A DNA stretch of 64,000 bases from Caulobacteraceae bacterium (lineage in GTDB: Bacteria > Pseudomonadota > Alphaproteobacteria > Caulobacterales > Caulobacteraceae), in NCBI GenBank assembly GCA_947475415.1, contig CANJLH010000002.1, forward strand, positions 124,001 through 188,000, read 5' to 3'. Of the stretch, positions 9,566-18,768 are shown one piece after another. The notes beneath the pieces were generated by a model that ran no database searches, was not told where the DNA came from, and saw only the letters and a list, made by a program, of their open reading frames with translations. The translations under genes were made by a program, and so were the position numbers. The stretch's first letter is position 1; the number at the start of each line of letters is the position of its first letter.

Positions 9566-10372
9566 ATGAAGCTGCGAATCTGCACTTGGAATGTGAACTC
9601 GGTGCGCCTGCGCATCGACCAGATCGCCCGTTTCGTCGGTGAGCGCGGGCCCGATGTCCTGTGCCTGCAGGAAATCAAATGTCGTGAGGGTGAGTTTCCG
9701 GCCGCGGCCTTCGCAGACATGGGCTTGCCGCACCTGAGAATCGCCGGCCAGAAGGGCTGGCACGGCGTGGCCATCGCCTCGCGCCTGCCGATCGAAAACG
9801 CCCCGTCGCTGGAGGTCTGCCGGGAGGGGCACGCCCGCAGCGTCTCGGCCACCGTCGCCGGCGTGGAGATCCAGAACTTCTATGTGCCCGCGGGGGGCGA
9901 TGTGGCCGATCGTTCGGAAAATCCCAAGTTCGACCACAAGCTCGATTTTTTTGAGCGCCTGACCGCCGCCATGGGCCGGCGCGATCCCAAGGCGGCCCTG
10001 GTGATCGTGGGCGATCTGAATGTGGCGCCCGGCGAACATGACGTGTGGAACCACCGCTACATGTCGAAGGTTGTGAGCCACACGCCGGACGAAGTCGCCG
10101 CAATGCGGGCGCTGCAGGCGTCGCTGGGCTTTCTGGATCTATCGCGCGAAGCGACGCCGGAACCTGCTCAGCTGCCCTCCTGGTGGAGCTATCGGGCGGC
10201 TGATTTCCGAGCATCCGGGCGCGGCCTGCGTCTCGATCATATCTGGGCGACACCAGGCCTTCGGGACGCCGCGTTCCGGTCTGGGCGGGTGATCTGCGAT
10301 ACCCACGAAGACGTCCGCGCCTGGGAGCGGCCCAGCGACCACGCCCCGGTAACGGCGGACTTGGACATCTAA
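9566..10372 (+). CDS. xthA: Exodeoxyribonuclease III (AP endonuclease)
   Basis: 268-residue endonuclease/exonuclease/phosphatase-fold enzyme that incises abasic sites and trims 3' blocks in base excision repair. It starts MKLRICTWNVNSVRLRI. The metal-binding Glu is in LCLQEIKC, the catalytic Asp-Asn pair in VGDLNVAPGEHDVW, and the terminal motif is SDHAPVTADLDI. RRxPx-type substrate loops are visible around LRLDHIWATPGLRD. Length is typical. It is convergent with the CenR-like regulator and preceded by the terminator at 9501-9536, which isolates it from lolA. Confidence 0.95.
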   Translation: MKLRICTWNVNSVRLRIDQIARFVGERGPDVLCLQEIKCREGEFPAAAFADMGLPHLRIAGQKGWHGVAIASRLPIENAPSLEVCREGHARSVSATVAGVEIQNFYVPAGGDVADRSENPKFDHKLDFFERLTAAMGRRDPKAALVIVGDLNVAPGEHDVWNHRYMSKVVSHTPDEVAAMRALQASLGFLDLSREATPEPAQLPSWWSYRAADFRASGRGLRLDHIWATPGLRDAAFRSGRVICDTHEDVRAWERPSDHAPVTADLDI

Positions 10373-10413
10373 CTGGCGTCGGTCGCGCTAACCTAGGGGA
10401 CTATTGACGACCG

Positions 10414-11097
10414 TCAGGGCGCCAGCCGGTACCCGCCGGCCTCGGTCAGCAGCAGCTTGGCATTGGAAGGATCCGGCTCGATCTTCTGACGCAGGCGGTA
10501 GACGTGGGTTTCCAGGGTGTGGGTGGTGACCCCGGCGTTGTAACCCCAGACCTCGGCCAGCAGTTCCTCCCGCGACACTGGTTTCTCACCGGCGCGGTAG
10601 AGGTACTTCAGAATGTTGGTTTCCTTCTCGGTCAGGCGGATCTTGCGCTGGGCGCTGTCCAGCAGCAGCTTGGCTGACGGGCGAAACTCATAGGCTCCCA
10701 ACCTGAAGACCGCGCCTTCGGAGTGCTCATGGCTGCGGAGCTGGGCGCGAACCCGCGCCAGCAGCACGGCGAACTTGAAGGGCTTGGTGACATAGTCGTT
10801 GGCGCCCGATTCAAGACCTTCGATGGTATCGGCGTCCGAACTTGCGGCGGTAAGCATGATCACCGGCGCGGCGACACCCGCGGCCCGGATCTGCCGGCAG
10901 GCCTCGCGCCCGTTCATGTCGGGAAGGTCGATGTCGAGCAGGATCAGGTCCGGGCTGGCGCTCTGCGCCAGGTGGACGCCTTCGCCGCCGTCGGCGGCCT
11001 CGACGGCGTTGAACTCTTCCGCCTGCAGCTGTTCGGCAAGCGCGCCGCGAAGGTCCGTGTCGTCGTCAACGATGAGGAGTGTCTTGCGTTGGGCCAT
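10414..11097 (-). CDS. cenR: OmpR-family response regulator, CenR-like
   Basis: 227 residues. The receiver domain (about 1-120) has the acidic pair DDD, phospho-acceptor Asp in LILLDIDLPDMNG, the T/S switch in MLTAAS and Lys in YVTKPF. The C-terminal winged helix (about 135-227) has TEKETNILKYLYRAGEKPVSREELL and the recognition region THTLETHVYRLRQKIE. The ATG at 11097 gives MAQRKTLLIVDDDTD; the longer upstream frame overlaps the PLP-protein gene and is unlikely to be used. No kinase gene is adjacent. In Caulobacter the essential cell-envelope regulator CenR occupies this neighbourhood near ntrZ and leuS; the symbol rests on synteny and similarity as I recall it. Confidence 0.85.
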   Translation of the reverse strand: MAQRKTLLIVDDDTDLRGALAEQLQAEEFNAVEAADGGEGVHLAQSASPDLILLDIDLPDMNGREACRQIRAAGVAAPVIMLTAASSDADTIEGLESGANDYVTKPFKFAVLLARVRAQLRSHEHSEGAVFRLGAYEFRPSAKLLLDSAQRKIRLTEKETNILKYLYRAGEKPVSREELLAEVWGYNAGVTTHTLETHVYRLRQKIEPDPSNAKLLLTEAGGYRLAP

Positions 11098-11168
11098 GGC
11101 GCCAGGATGCACTGCATCGGGGCCTGTGGGCAAAAACATTTGCGCGCCCAGACCGCTATATCGTGCAA

Positions 11169-11852
11169 TTAGCGTGCGCCGAACACGGCTGAGCCGACTC
11201 TGACATGGGTTGCGCCGAACCGGATGGCGGTCTCGAAATCGCCGCTCATACCCATGGAAAGCCCCGCCAGGCCGTTTCGCGCGGCGATCTTCGCAAGCAG
11301 GGCGAAGTGTGGCCCTGGCGGTTCGTCGGCCGGCGGAATGCACATCAGCCCAACCGGCGCCAGGCCAAAGATCCGCCGGCAATCGGCGATGAAGGCGTCG
11401 GCCGCGGCTGGCGCGACGCCGGCCTTCTGGGCTTCCTCACCGGTGTTCACCTGGATGAACAACTCTGGCGACGCGCCCCGCGCCTGAACCGCCCCGGCTA
11501 TCGCGCGGGCCAGACGCTCTCGGTCCAGGGTCTCGATGGCGTCGAAGAAGGCCACCGCGTCCTTCGCCTTGTTGGTCTGCAGCGGCCCGATCAGGCGCAA
11601 ACGCAGACCAGGCCCCGCAGCGTCCCTGTGGGCGGGCTCGTCCCAACGGGACTGCGCCTCCTGGACGCGATTTTCCCCGAACACCCGCTGGCCAGCCGCC
11701 AGCACCGGTGCGATTTTCCCCCACGGCTGTTGCTTCGAAACCGCGACCAGGGTCACATCCGCGGGTGCGCGGCCCGCGGCCCGGGCGGCGGCGGCGATGC
11801 GCGACAGAACGGCCGCATGTGCGGCGGCGGGATCGACGGGGGACTCGGACAT
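11169..11852 (-). CDS. yggS: PLP-binding protein of the YggS/PLPBP family
   Basis: 227 residues, a single-domain alanine-racemase-fold protein that holds pyridoxal phosphate and affects B6 and amino-acid homeostasis. The PLP lysine lies in TLVAVSKQQPW. GENRVQEAQSRW, LIGPLQTNKAK, QVNTGEEAQKAG and GLSMGMSGDFETAIRFGATHVRVGSAVFG follow in the family order. The ATG at 11852 gives MSESPVDPA. It is upstream of the CenR-like gene on the same strand and divergent from the thiE-like gene, whose start is only 58 bp away. Confidence 0.93.
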   Translation of the reverse strand: MSESPVDPAAAHAAVLSRIAAAARAAGRAPADVTLVAVSKQQPWGKIAPVLAAGQRVFGENRVQEAQSRWDEPAHRDAAGPGLRLRLIGPLQTNKAKDAVAFFDAIETLDRERLARAIAGAVQARGASPELFIQVNTGEEAQKAGVAPAAADAFIADCRRIFGLAPVGLMCIPPADEPPGPHFALLAKIAARNGLAGLSMGMSGDFETAIRFGATHVRVGSAVFGAR

Positions 11853-11910
11853 TCGCGGCGGTTTCTGGACGCTGGCTCGGACGGCCTCGTGCTTACGGCG
11901 GCGCGCGGGC

Positions 11911-12459
11911 GTGCGAAAGCCCCTTCCCGCCCTGTTCTTCTTCACTGATCCGGCGCGGACGCCCGACCCTGAAGCGGCGGTGCAGCGCCTGCCCCGCGGC
12001 GCAGCGGTGGTCTACCGGGCCTTTGGCGCGCCCGATTCACTCGCCCGCGCCCGCCGCTTGCGGATAATCACCCGCCGTCATGGCCTTATCCTGCTGGTCG
12101 GTGCGGACTGGAAACTCGCCGCGGCGGCCTGCGCCGATGGCGTCCACCTGCCGGAACGCCTCTCCGGCCGCGTCCTGCGCCTGAAGCGCGCGCGGCCCGG
12201 TTGGCTGGTGACCGCCGCCGCCCACAGTCTCCCGGCGGCACGTCGCGCCCGGGCCGCCGACGCGGTGGTGATCTCACCGATCTTCCCCAGCGCCAGTACC
12301 TCAGCAGGGAGACCCATAGGCCCGCTTCGCATCGCCGGCCTGACGCGGCGCCTGCACGCCCCGGTGATCGGCCTGGGCGGTGTCAGTCATGAAAATGCCC
12401 CGCGCCTGCTGGACACGGGGCTTGCGGGTTTGGCGGCTGTGGACGCCTTGAGGGGCTAG
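11911..12459 (+). CDS. Thiamine phosphate synthase-like protein (ThiE family)
   Basis: 182 residues from a GTG at 11911, giving MRKPLPALFFFTDPARTPDPE. The TIM-barrel features are LRIITRRHGLILLVG, ADGVHLPE (the D-G-x-H-L motif of ThiE), VTAAAHS and ADAVVISPIFPSAST followed by VIGLGGVS. It is shorter than typical ThiE (about 205-215) and several substrate-binding residues differ, so it may be a divergent paralogue (TenI-like) rather than the main thiamine enzyme. It is convergent with the ntrZ-like gene, and their stop codons interlock in CTAG (12456-12459). Confidence 0.75.
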   Translation: MRKPLPALFFFTDPARTPDPEAAVQRLPRGAAVVYRAFGAPDSLARARRLRIITRRHGLILLVGADWKLAAAACADGVHLPERLSGRVLRLKRARPGWLVTAAAHSLPAARRARAADAVVISPIFPSASTSAGRPIGPLRIAGLTRRLHAPVIGLGGVSHENAPRLLDTGLAGLAAVDALRG

Positions 12460-12842
12460 AACTTCAGCGCGGTTTCCAGACGCACTCGAGGCTGGCCGTC
12501 CTGTGGACGTGGCTGGGCCCGGCGGAAGGCGTCCGTCGTCGCATCGCCCAGCGCCACCGCGCCGCCGACCCGAAGGGACGGTGTGATGCGGAAATAGGCG
12601 CCGGCCTGCACGTCGTTCAACTGCATCGCGCGGCTGTCGCGTCGGTCGACATTGAAGGTGAGCCCCCAACGGCCGCGCCGGGCGTCCCACTGCAGCATCT
12701 TGGCGCCGAGAGGCGCCAGAGCTGGTGTATCGTCGCGGATCGTCATCTCGATGGGCTTCCGCGGATCGGCATGCGCGACACCGCCCGCCAACCCCATGAG
12801 GGCGGCCGCGCTGATCGCAGTCATGAGCCGAATGCTCCGCAT
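12456..12842 (-). CDS. ntrZ: NtrZ-like periplasmic regulatory protein
   Basis: 128 residues from the ATG at 12842: a signal peptide (MRSIRLMTAISAAALMGLAGGVAHA), then a mature domain of about 100 residues with ADPRKPIEMTIRDDTPALAP, WDARRGRWGLTFNVD, YFRITPSLRVGGAVALGD and a final RVRLETALKF, which looks like outer-membrane-style beta-strands. This pattern matches the NtrZ family, reported in Caulobacter as a periplasmic regulator of the NtrY sensor kinase. An earlier in-frame start at 12896 would spoil the signal peptide. NtrY and NtrX are not in the window. Confidence 0.75.
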   Translation of the reverse strand: MRSIRLMTAISAAALMGLAGGVAHADPRKPIEMTIRDDTPALAPLGAKMLQWDARRGRWGLTFNVDRRDSRAMQLNDVQAGAYFRITPSLRVGGAVALGDATTDAFRRAQPRPQDGQPRVRLETALKF

Positions 12843-13104
12843 TTTAGTTATATGGCCCTTGCCCAGCCCGGCGCCAACCTTCAGCGCCGCGTTCACAGTC
12901 CGATTAAATGCCCATTGCGGCCCAGGTCAACCACTAGAAGAGGTTAAGCCTGCGTTCACCTTGAATTGCGCATGAACCTGTGGCCGCGACGCCACGCGAT
13001 TAGTGTTTGGCGCCGTTGGCCGCGTTGTTATAGAGGGCGCCTCATCGCGCAGGGGCGGGATCGCGCCATCGACGGCGCGGAATATCGACTTGGAGCGGAC
13101 CAAT

Positions 13105-13599
13105 ATGCCGTTTGTGCGTGGCGGGTGGATGCGTCGGATCGTTGTCGGCGGCGTGGCCTTGAGCCTTTTTGCCCTGGCCGGATGCGGCGGCGGGGCGCGG
13201 ACCTTCCATACCCAGGAAAATTCCGAGGGCTTTCGGCTGTTCGGCGGAAAGTCCAAGGGCGGCGATGCTCCGGCGATCGGCGTCAACGGCTACCTTTGGC
13301 GCGCCAGTCTGGACACCCTGGCCTTCATGCCGTTGGCTTCCGCCGACCCTTATGGCGGGGTGATCATCACCGACTGGTACGTCAACCCGGAAAAGCCCGA
13401 TGAGCGTTTCAAGTGCACGGTCTATATTCTGGACGCGCGCCTGCGGGCCGACGGTCTCAACGTGGCGGTATTTAAACAGGTGCGCGACGCCACCGGCGCC
13501 TGGATGGATGCGGCCTCCGCCGGCCAGACCGAGACCGATATCGAGAACGCCATCCTGACCCGCGCCCGCCAACTGCGCCTGTCCAACATCCGCAACTGA
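13105..13599 (+). CDS. DUF3576 lipoprotein
   Basis: 164 residues from the ATG at 13105, chosen because GGAG lies 11-14 nt upstream and the protein then starts with a lipoprotein signal: [20 protein letters not shown] then [10 protein letters not shown], with the lipobox LAGC. The remainder ([37 protein letters not shown]) is the alphaproteobacterial DUF3576 core, followed by a C-terminal LTRARQLR helix. Function is unknown; an outer-membrane-linked role is inferred from the lipid anchor. It sits 16 bp upstream of leuS and is probably the first gene of a DUF3576-leuS-lptE-holA operon. Confidence 0.88.
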   Translation: MPFVRGGWMRRIVVGGVALSLFALAGCGGGARTFHTQENSEGFRLFGGKSKGGDAPAIGVNGYLWRASLDTLAFMPLASADPYGGVIITDWYVNPEKPDERFKCTVYILDARLRADGLNVAVFKQVRDATGAWMDAASAGQTETDIENAILTRARQLRLSNIRN

Positions 13600-13615
13600 C
13601 GCCGGGCCGGCGCAG

Positions 13616-16192
13616 ATGGCCCGTTACAATCCCAAGGAAGCTGAACCGAAGTGGCGCGCCGCCTGGGCCGCCGCAGATGTTTTCCGCGCGCAAATCGATC
13701 ACGCGCGGCCCAAATACTACGCGCTGGAAATGTTCCCCTATCCCTCCGGCAGCCTGCACATGGGCCATGTGCGCAACTATTCCCTGGGCGACGTGGTGGC
13801 CCGCTACAAGCGCGCCCGGGGGTTCAGCGTCCTGCATCCCATGGGCTGGGACGCCTTTGGCCTGCCCGCCGAGAACGCGGCGATGGAGCGTGGCGTCGAC
13901 CCAAGGGCCTGGACCTACGACAACATCGCCAAGATGCGCGACGAACTGAAGCGGCTGGGGCTATCAATCGACTGGAGCCGCGAGTTCGCAACCTGCGATC
14001 CGGCCTATTACGGCAAGCAGCAGGCCTGGTTCCTCGACCTGTGGAAGCGCGGCCTGGTCTATCGCAAGGAAGGCGTCGTCAACTGGGATCCCGTCGACCA
14101 GACCGTGCTGGCCAACGAGCAGGTGGTGGACGGTCGCGGCTGGCGGTCTGGCGCTGTGGTCGAGAAGAAAAAGCTCGCCCAGTGGTTCCTGCGCATCACC
14201 GATTATGCCGACCAGCTGCTGGACGGCCTGGCGACTCTGGATCGCTGGCCCGAAAAGGTGCGGCTGATGCAGGAAAACTGGATCGGCCGGTCCAGGGGTC
14301 TGAAGTTCGCCTTCCAATTTGATGGAACCGCGCCAGCGGGATTTGACGGACTGGACGTCTACACCACCCGGCCTGACACCCTGTTCGGGGCCAGCTTCGT
14401 CGGCATCGCCGCCGACCACCCCCTGGCCGAACGGCTGGCGGCGGATCCCAGGATCGCCGCCTTCATCGCCCAATGCCGCAAGGGCGGCGCCTCGGAGGCC
14501 GAGATCGAGACCGCTGAGAAGATCGGCGTCGACACGGGTCTGCGGGTTGTTCACCCCTTCGATTCCAGCTGGACCCTGCCGGTCTGGATCGCCAACTTCA
14601 TCCTGATGGACTACGGAACCGGCGCGATCTTCGCCTGCCCCGCCCACGATCAGCGCGACCTGGACTTCGCCCGAAAATATGGCCTGCCCGTGAAACCGGT
14701 GGTGCTGCCGCCCGGCGAGGATCCGGCGACCTTCGCCGTGGGGTCCGAGGCCTACACAGGCCCTGGGACCATTTACAATTCGGCCTTCATGGACGGACTG
14801 GACGTAGAGGCCGCCAAGGCCGCCGCCATCACCCGAATCGAGTCCCAGGGTCAGGGCCAGGGCGCCACCGTATTCCGCCTTCGCGACTGGGGCGTGGCGC
14901 GCCAGCGGGGCTGGGGCTGTCCGATTCCCGTGGTCCACTGCCCCGCCTGCGGCGTCGTCGCCGTTCCCAAATCCGCCCTGCCGGTCGCCCTGCCCGAGGA
15001 TCTCGACTTCAGCCGCCCGGGCAACGCCCTGGCCCGCCACCCCACCTGGAAGGACGCCGCCTGCCCGGACTGCGGCGGCCCCGCCACCCGCGAGACCGAC
15101 ACGCTGGACACCTTTGTCGACAGCTCCTGGTACTTCGACCGCTTCACCTGTCCCGACGCCGATGAGCCCATCGACAAGGCCGCCGCCGACTACTGGATGC
15201 CGGTGGATCAGTATGTGGGCGGTATCGAGCACGCCGTGCTGCACCTGCTCTACGCCCGCTTCATCAACCGCGCCTTGCATGACGCGGGCATGTTGTCCGT
15301 GGCTGAACCCTTCACGGGCCTGTTCACGCAAGGGATGGTCACCCACGAGACCTATCGCCGGCAGACCGGCGAGTGGGTGGAGCCATCGCTCCTGGACATC
15401 AAGGCGGAGGGAAACACCCGCCGCGCCGTCCTAATGGAGACCGGTGAGCCGCTGGTGATCGGCGACGTGGAGAAGATGTCCAAGTCCAAGCGCAACACTG
15501 TGGCGCCTGGCGAGATCTTCGACGCCTATGGGGTGGATGCGGCTCGGCTGTTCGTACTCTCCGATTCACCGCCCGAACGAGACGTGCAGTGGACCACCAG
15601 CGGCGTCCAGGGCGCATGGCGGTTCATCAACCGGGTGTGGGACGAATTCGACAGCCAGCCGCCGCCCGCCGCCGCATCGGGCGAGCCGGATGCCGCCGCC
15701 CTTGCCTTGCGCCGGGCTACCCATCGACTGGTGAAGGCGATGACCGAGGCGGTGGAAAGCTTCCGCTTCAATTCCGGTATCGCCCAGCTTTACAGTTTCC
15801 TGAACGTACTCAAGGACAATCCGGCCAAGTCCGCCACCTCGGCGCTGCTGGCCGAGCGGCATGCCGCGCTCAGCGTGTTCGCCCGGCTGATGGCCCCCTT
15901 CACCCCGCACCTGGCGGAAGAAGCCTGGGCGCGAATTGGCGGCGAAGGCATGGTGGTGAATGCACCCTGGCCGGACTATGATCGCGCCCTCACTGTGGAT
16001 GAGGTCGTGGTCCTGCCCGTACAGGTCAACGGCAAGCGCCGCGGCGAAATCAGCGCGCCGGCGGGCGCCGATCCCGCCGATGTGGAGAAGATCGTCCTGG
16101 CCGATCCCGAGATCGCCCGCAAGCTGGAGGGGCTGACCATCCGCAAGGTGATCGTGGTCAAGGACCGTATCGTTAATTTGGTGGCCAACTGA
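13616..16192 (+). CDS. leuS: Leucyl-tRNA synthetase
   Basis: 858-residue class I aminoacyl-tRNA synthetase that charges tRNA-Leu. The HIGH signature is HMGH at 48-51 within [16 protein letters not shown]. The editing domain (CP1) has [13 protein letters not shown] and [21 protein letters not shown] is at 620-624. The anticodon-binding and C-terminal domains end ...[15 protein letters not shown]. Length is standard for bacterial LeuRS. Its stop overlaps the lptE start (TGATG at 16190-16194), indicating translational coupling. Confidence 0.98.
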   Translation: MARYNPKEAEPKWRAAWAAADVFRAQIDHARPKYYALEMFPYPSGSLHMGHVRNYSLGDVVARYKRARGFSVLHPMGWDAFGLPAENAAMERGVDPRAWTYDNIAKMRDELKRLGLSIDWSREFATCDPAYYGKQQAWFLDLWKRGLVYRKEGVVNWDPVDQTVLANEQVVDGRGWRSGAVVEKKKLAQWFLRITDYADQLLDGLATLDRWPEKVRLMQENWIGRSRGLKFAFQFDGTAPAGFDGLDVYTTRPDTLFGASFVGIAADHPLAERLAADPRIAAFIAQCRKGGASEAEIETAEKIGVDTGLRVVHPFDSSWTLPVWIANFILMDYGTGAIFACPAHDQRDLDFARKYGLPVKPVVLPPGEDPATFAVGSEAYTGPGTIYNSAFMDGLDVEAAKAAAITRIESQGQGQGATVFRLRDWGVARQRGWGCPIPVVHCPACGVVAVPKSALPVALPEDLDFSRPGNALARHPTWKDAACPDCGGPATRETDTLDTFVDSSWYFDRFTCPDADEPIDKAAADYWMPVDQYVGGIEHAVLHLLYARFINRALHDAGMLSVAEPFTGLFTQGMVTHETYRRQTGEWVEPSLLDIKAEGNTRRAVLMETGEPLVIGDVEKMSKSKRNTVAPGEIFDAYGVDAARLFVLSDSPPERDVQWTTSGVQGAWRFINRVWDEFDSQPPPAAASGEPDAAALALRRATHRLVKAMTEAVESFRFNSGIAQLYSFLNVLKDNPAKSATSALLAERHAALSVFARLMAPFTPHLAEEAWARIGGEGMVVNAPWPDYDRALTVDEVVVLPVQVNGKRRGEISAPAGADPADVEKIVLADPEIARKLEGLTIRKVIVVKDRIVNLVAN

Positions 16193-16686
16193 TGCGCAGC
16201 CTCGTTGCGAGCCTGATCGCCGCGTCGACCCTGGGCCTCTCGGGCTGCGGCTTCACCCCGCTCTACGCCAATCCCGGCGTCAGCCACGGCTTGGCCAGCA
16301 TCGAGGTGGTCGCGCCGGCCGGACGCACCGGTTACCTGATCCGTGAACATCTGGACGATGCGCTGGCCAAGGATATCGGGGCGTCACCCGCCTACCGCAT
16401 GGAGTTGCAGCTGCTGGAACAGCGCCACCCCCGCGGACTTCGGATCGACAACGTCGCCACCCGCTACGAATATGTGCTGGTCGCCACCTACAGCCTGATC
16501 GCTCTGCCATCCGGTCAGCAGGCCAAACGGGGCCAGGTGCGGGTGCAGCTCACCTATGATTCCGCGGACCAGCCCTATGCGTCCATCGCCGCCCAGCAGG
16601 ACGTGGCCGACCGCGCCGCCGAGGAGGCCGCCCGGCGCATCCAGCTGGAGCTCGCCGCCTGGATGGCTGCGCGGCCCAAGGCCTGA
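16192..16686 (+). CDS. lptE: LPS-assembly lipoprotein LptE
   Basis: 164 residues with lipoprotein signal [20 protein letters not shown] (lipobox LSGC). The family fold follows: GFTPLYANP, SIEVVAPAGRTGYLIREHLDDAL, YRMELQLLEQ and TRYEYVLVATYSLI. LptE plugs the LptD barrel that inserts lipopolysaccharide into the outer membrane. The ATG overlaps the leuS stop, and holA follows 9 bp after the lptE stop; leuS-lptE-holA is a common operon in proteobacteria. No unusual features. Confidence 0.9.
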   Translation: MRSLVASLIAASTLGLSGCGFTPLYANPGVSHGLASIEVVAPAGRTGYLIREHLDDALAKDIGASPAYRMELQLLEQRHPRGLRIDNVATRYEYVLVATYSLIALPSGQQAKRGQVRVQLTYDSADQPYASIAAQQDVADRAAEEAARRIQLELAAWMAARPKA

Positions 16687-16695
16687 GCGGCCAGG

Positions 16696-17757
16696 ATGCT
16701 CCTTAACCGCCGCCCGGACGTCGAGCGGTTCTTAAGGGCGCCTGATCCCGCCATCCGCTGCGTGTTGCTGTTCGGGCGCGATAGCGGCGTGGTGCGCGAC
16801 CGCGCCAACGCCTTGGCCAGGCTGGTCACCGAGCGGCCGGATGATCCCTTCGACGTGGCCTTGATCACCGAACGCGACCTGGACAGCGACGGCGCACGAC
16901 TTGAAAATGAGCTGTCGTCCCAGTCGTTGATGGGCGGGCGCCGGCTTGTCCGCCTGCGCTATGGCGGTGATAGACCCAACGCCAACCTCGAGAAGTCCGT
17001 CGCCGAAGCCATCACCGCCCACGCCGCCGGCCAATACAATCCCGACGCCTATTTCCTCATCGAGGCCGGCGACCTGCCCGCCAGATCCTCAGCCCTGCGC
17101 AAGGCCGCCGAAGCCGCCAAGGCGGCCGCCTGCATCCCTTGCTACGAGGATGAGACCGGCGATGTGGCGCGGATGGTGCGCGAGACCCTGGCCAAGGATC
17201 ACGTCAGCCTCAACCCGGACGCGCTTGGCCTGTTCGTGGCCCGCCTGCCCCGGGAGCGGGGCGTCGCCCGCCAGGAAATCGAGCGGCTGGCGCTCTTTCT
17301 CGGTCCGGGCTCCGGTGCCACCGCCGCCCCCGCGGACCTGGAGCCCTTCCTTGGCGTGGAGCCGGAGGCTTCCCTGGCCGACGCCGCCAACGACGCATTC
17401 GGCGGCCGTCTCGCCGAAGCCCAGGCCGGCCTGCGTCGCGCCGCCCAGGAGGGTGAGGCCGGCCCCGCCGCCGTGCGCGCCATCGGCATCCACCTGGGGC
17501 GGCTTCGCCGCACGCTCACCCTGGTCAAGGCCGGCGCCGGCGTAGCCGAGGCGGCGAAATCCGCAGGGGTGTTCTGGAAGAACGAACGCGAATTCCTCCG
17601 CCAGGCCCGCGCCTGGTCCCTGGCCGAACTCGACCGCCTGCAGCCCCAGGTCCTGGATGCCGACCGCACCTGCAAACAGACCGGCTCCCCCGACCACCTG
17701 ATCGCCGAACGCCTGGCGCTGAGCGTGGCGGGTCGGGCGAAGCGGCTGGGGCTGTAG
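16696..17757 (+). CDS. holA: DNA polymerase III delta subunit
   Basis: 353-residue clamp-loader subunit that opens the beta clamp. The N-terminal degenerate AAA+ fold is visible in CVLLFGRDSGVVRDRANALA and GGRRLVRLRYGG, and the later helical domains in LPRERGVARQEIERLALFLG and LGRLRRTLTLVKAGAGVAEAAKSAGVFWKNEREFLRQAR, the conserved collar region. Length fits the family. It follows lptE closely and is the last gene of the plus-strand run; it converges on the thioesterase gene across a 27-bp gap. Confidence 0.93.
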   Translation: MLLNRRPDVERFLRAPDPAIRCVLLFGRDSGVVRDRANALARLVTERPDDPFDVALITERDLDSDGARLENELSSQSLMGGRRLVRLRYGGDRPNANLEKSVAEAITAHAAGQYNPDAYFLIEAGDLPARSSALRKAAEAAKAAACIPCYEDETGDVARMVRETLAKDHVSLNPDALGLFVARLPRERGVARQEIERLALFLGPGSGATAAPADLEPFLGVEPEASLADAANDAFGGRLAEAQAGLRRAAQEGEAGPAAVRAIGIHLGRLRRTLTLVKAGAGVAEAAKSAGVFWKNEREFLRQARAWSLAELDRLQPQVLDADRTCKQTGSPDHLIAERLALSVAGRAKRLGL

Positions 17758-17784
17758 GGGGAAATCCGTCCGACGCTGGCCCCG

Positions 17785-18717
17785 TCAGACGCACTCACGC
17801 CCCCGCAACAGCTCCAGATTCATCAGGCCCTCCAGCCGCGCGCGCACCTCATGGGGCATGTCCTGGGGCCGGCGGGTTTCGAAGTTGAAGAAGATGTTGA
17901 CCTGGTGGATCACCTGCACCAGCCGGCGGCTGGCCGCCTCGAAAACCCAGATCCCGGACTGCATCACCTTGTGGCCGACGCTGTAGAGAGCGGTGTAGCT
18001 GTCCAGCACGTCGCCCCGCCGCACCGGACCGAGGGTCAGGATGCGCATCTCCAGGGCCGGCCAGACGAAACCCGGCACGCCGCCCCAGATCTGGTCCATC
18101 ACCCCCTGGCTGCCGCTGTTGCCGGGGCCGGTCCATTTGCGCGGCCTGGGCGGGGTCCAGATCCCGTCGGCGTCGCACAGGTCCGGGGTGATCTCGCGGC
18201 GCAGGTGGCTGGCGATCCCGGCGCGAACGAAATCTTCCAGTGTGAGCTCAGCACCCAGCGCGCCCAGGGGCAGGCTGCGCGGTCCGGATCGGGGCGGCGG
18301 TTCAATTCGCCGGGCCTCGGCCTCGGCGGCCCAGGCTGCGGGGATCGCCGCGGGCGCGCGTGTGACGCGGTCCTGCAGCTCCACCCCCAGCCGGAACATC
18401 GCCGCAAGTTCACCGGTTCCGGCGTGAGCCATCTGGGCGTAGACCTCCAGACGCTTGCGCCCCACGGCGGTGACCGCGCCATCCAGGACGAGCCGCGAGC
18501 CAACCAGCTGTTCGCGCCGGAACAGGGTGTGGCGGTCAACCACCACCGGGACCAACCCTGTCGCCGCCAGGGCTTCGGGGCCTGCCCCCAGCTGGTCCAG
18601 CAGGTTATGCAGCCCCCGGTCTGACCGCTGGGCGTAGAACACCGTGCTCATGTGATTGAGATGATCGATCTCGTCTTCCGGCACGGTCCAGTCGGCCAGG
18701 CGGATTAACGCGCTCAT
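17785..18717 (-). CDS. Double-hotdog acyl-CoA thioesterase-like protein
   Basis: 310 residues from the ATG at 18717. Two hotdog-like halves are visible: an N-terminal one with DEIDHLNHMSTVFYAQRSDRG (4-hydroxybenzoyl-CoA thioesterase-like, NHM in place of the usual NHvny) and a C-terminal one around ALEMRILTLGPVRRGDVLDSYTALYSVGHKVMQSGIWVFE. It probably cleaves an acyl-CoA, substrate unknown. It lies 51 bp downstream of a P450 on the same strand, so the two may act in one pathway. The six-codon extension to the upstream TTG at 18735 is unsupported. Confidence 0.8.
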   Translation of the reverse strand: MSALIRLADWTVPEDEIDHLNHMSTVFYAQRSDRGLHNLLDQLGAGPEALAATGLVPVVVDRHTLFRREQLVGSRLVLDGAVTAVGRKRLEVYAQMAHAGTGELAAMFRLGVELQDRVTRAPAAIPAAWAAEAEARRIEPPPRSGPRSLPLGALGAELTLEDFVRAGIASHLRREITPDLCDADGIWTPPRPRKWTGPGNSGSQGVMDQIWGGVPGFVWPALEMRILTLGPVRRGDVLDSYTALYSVGHKVMQSGIWVFEAASRRLVQVIHQVNIFFNFETRRPQDMPHEVRARLEGLMNLELLRGRECV

Positions 18718-18768
18718 GCCCTGCAATATCCCCAACTCGTCAGGACTATGGGCTTAAGGCCTCTTAGC

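Noticed and set aside
13964..15346. A 460-codon minus-strand open frame
   Set aside because: It lies entirely within leuS, on the opposite strand, and has shadow-frame composition.
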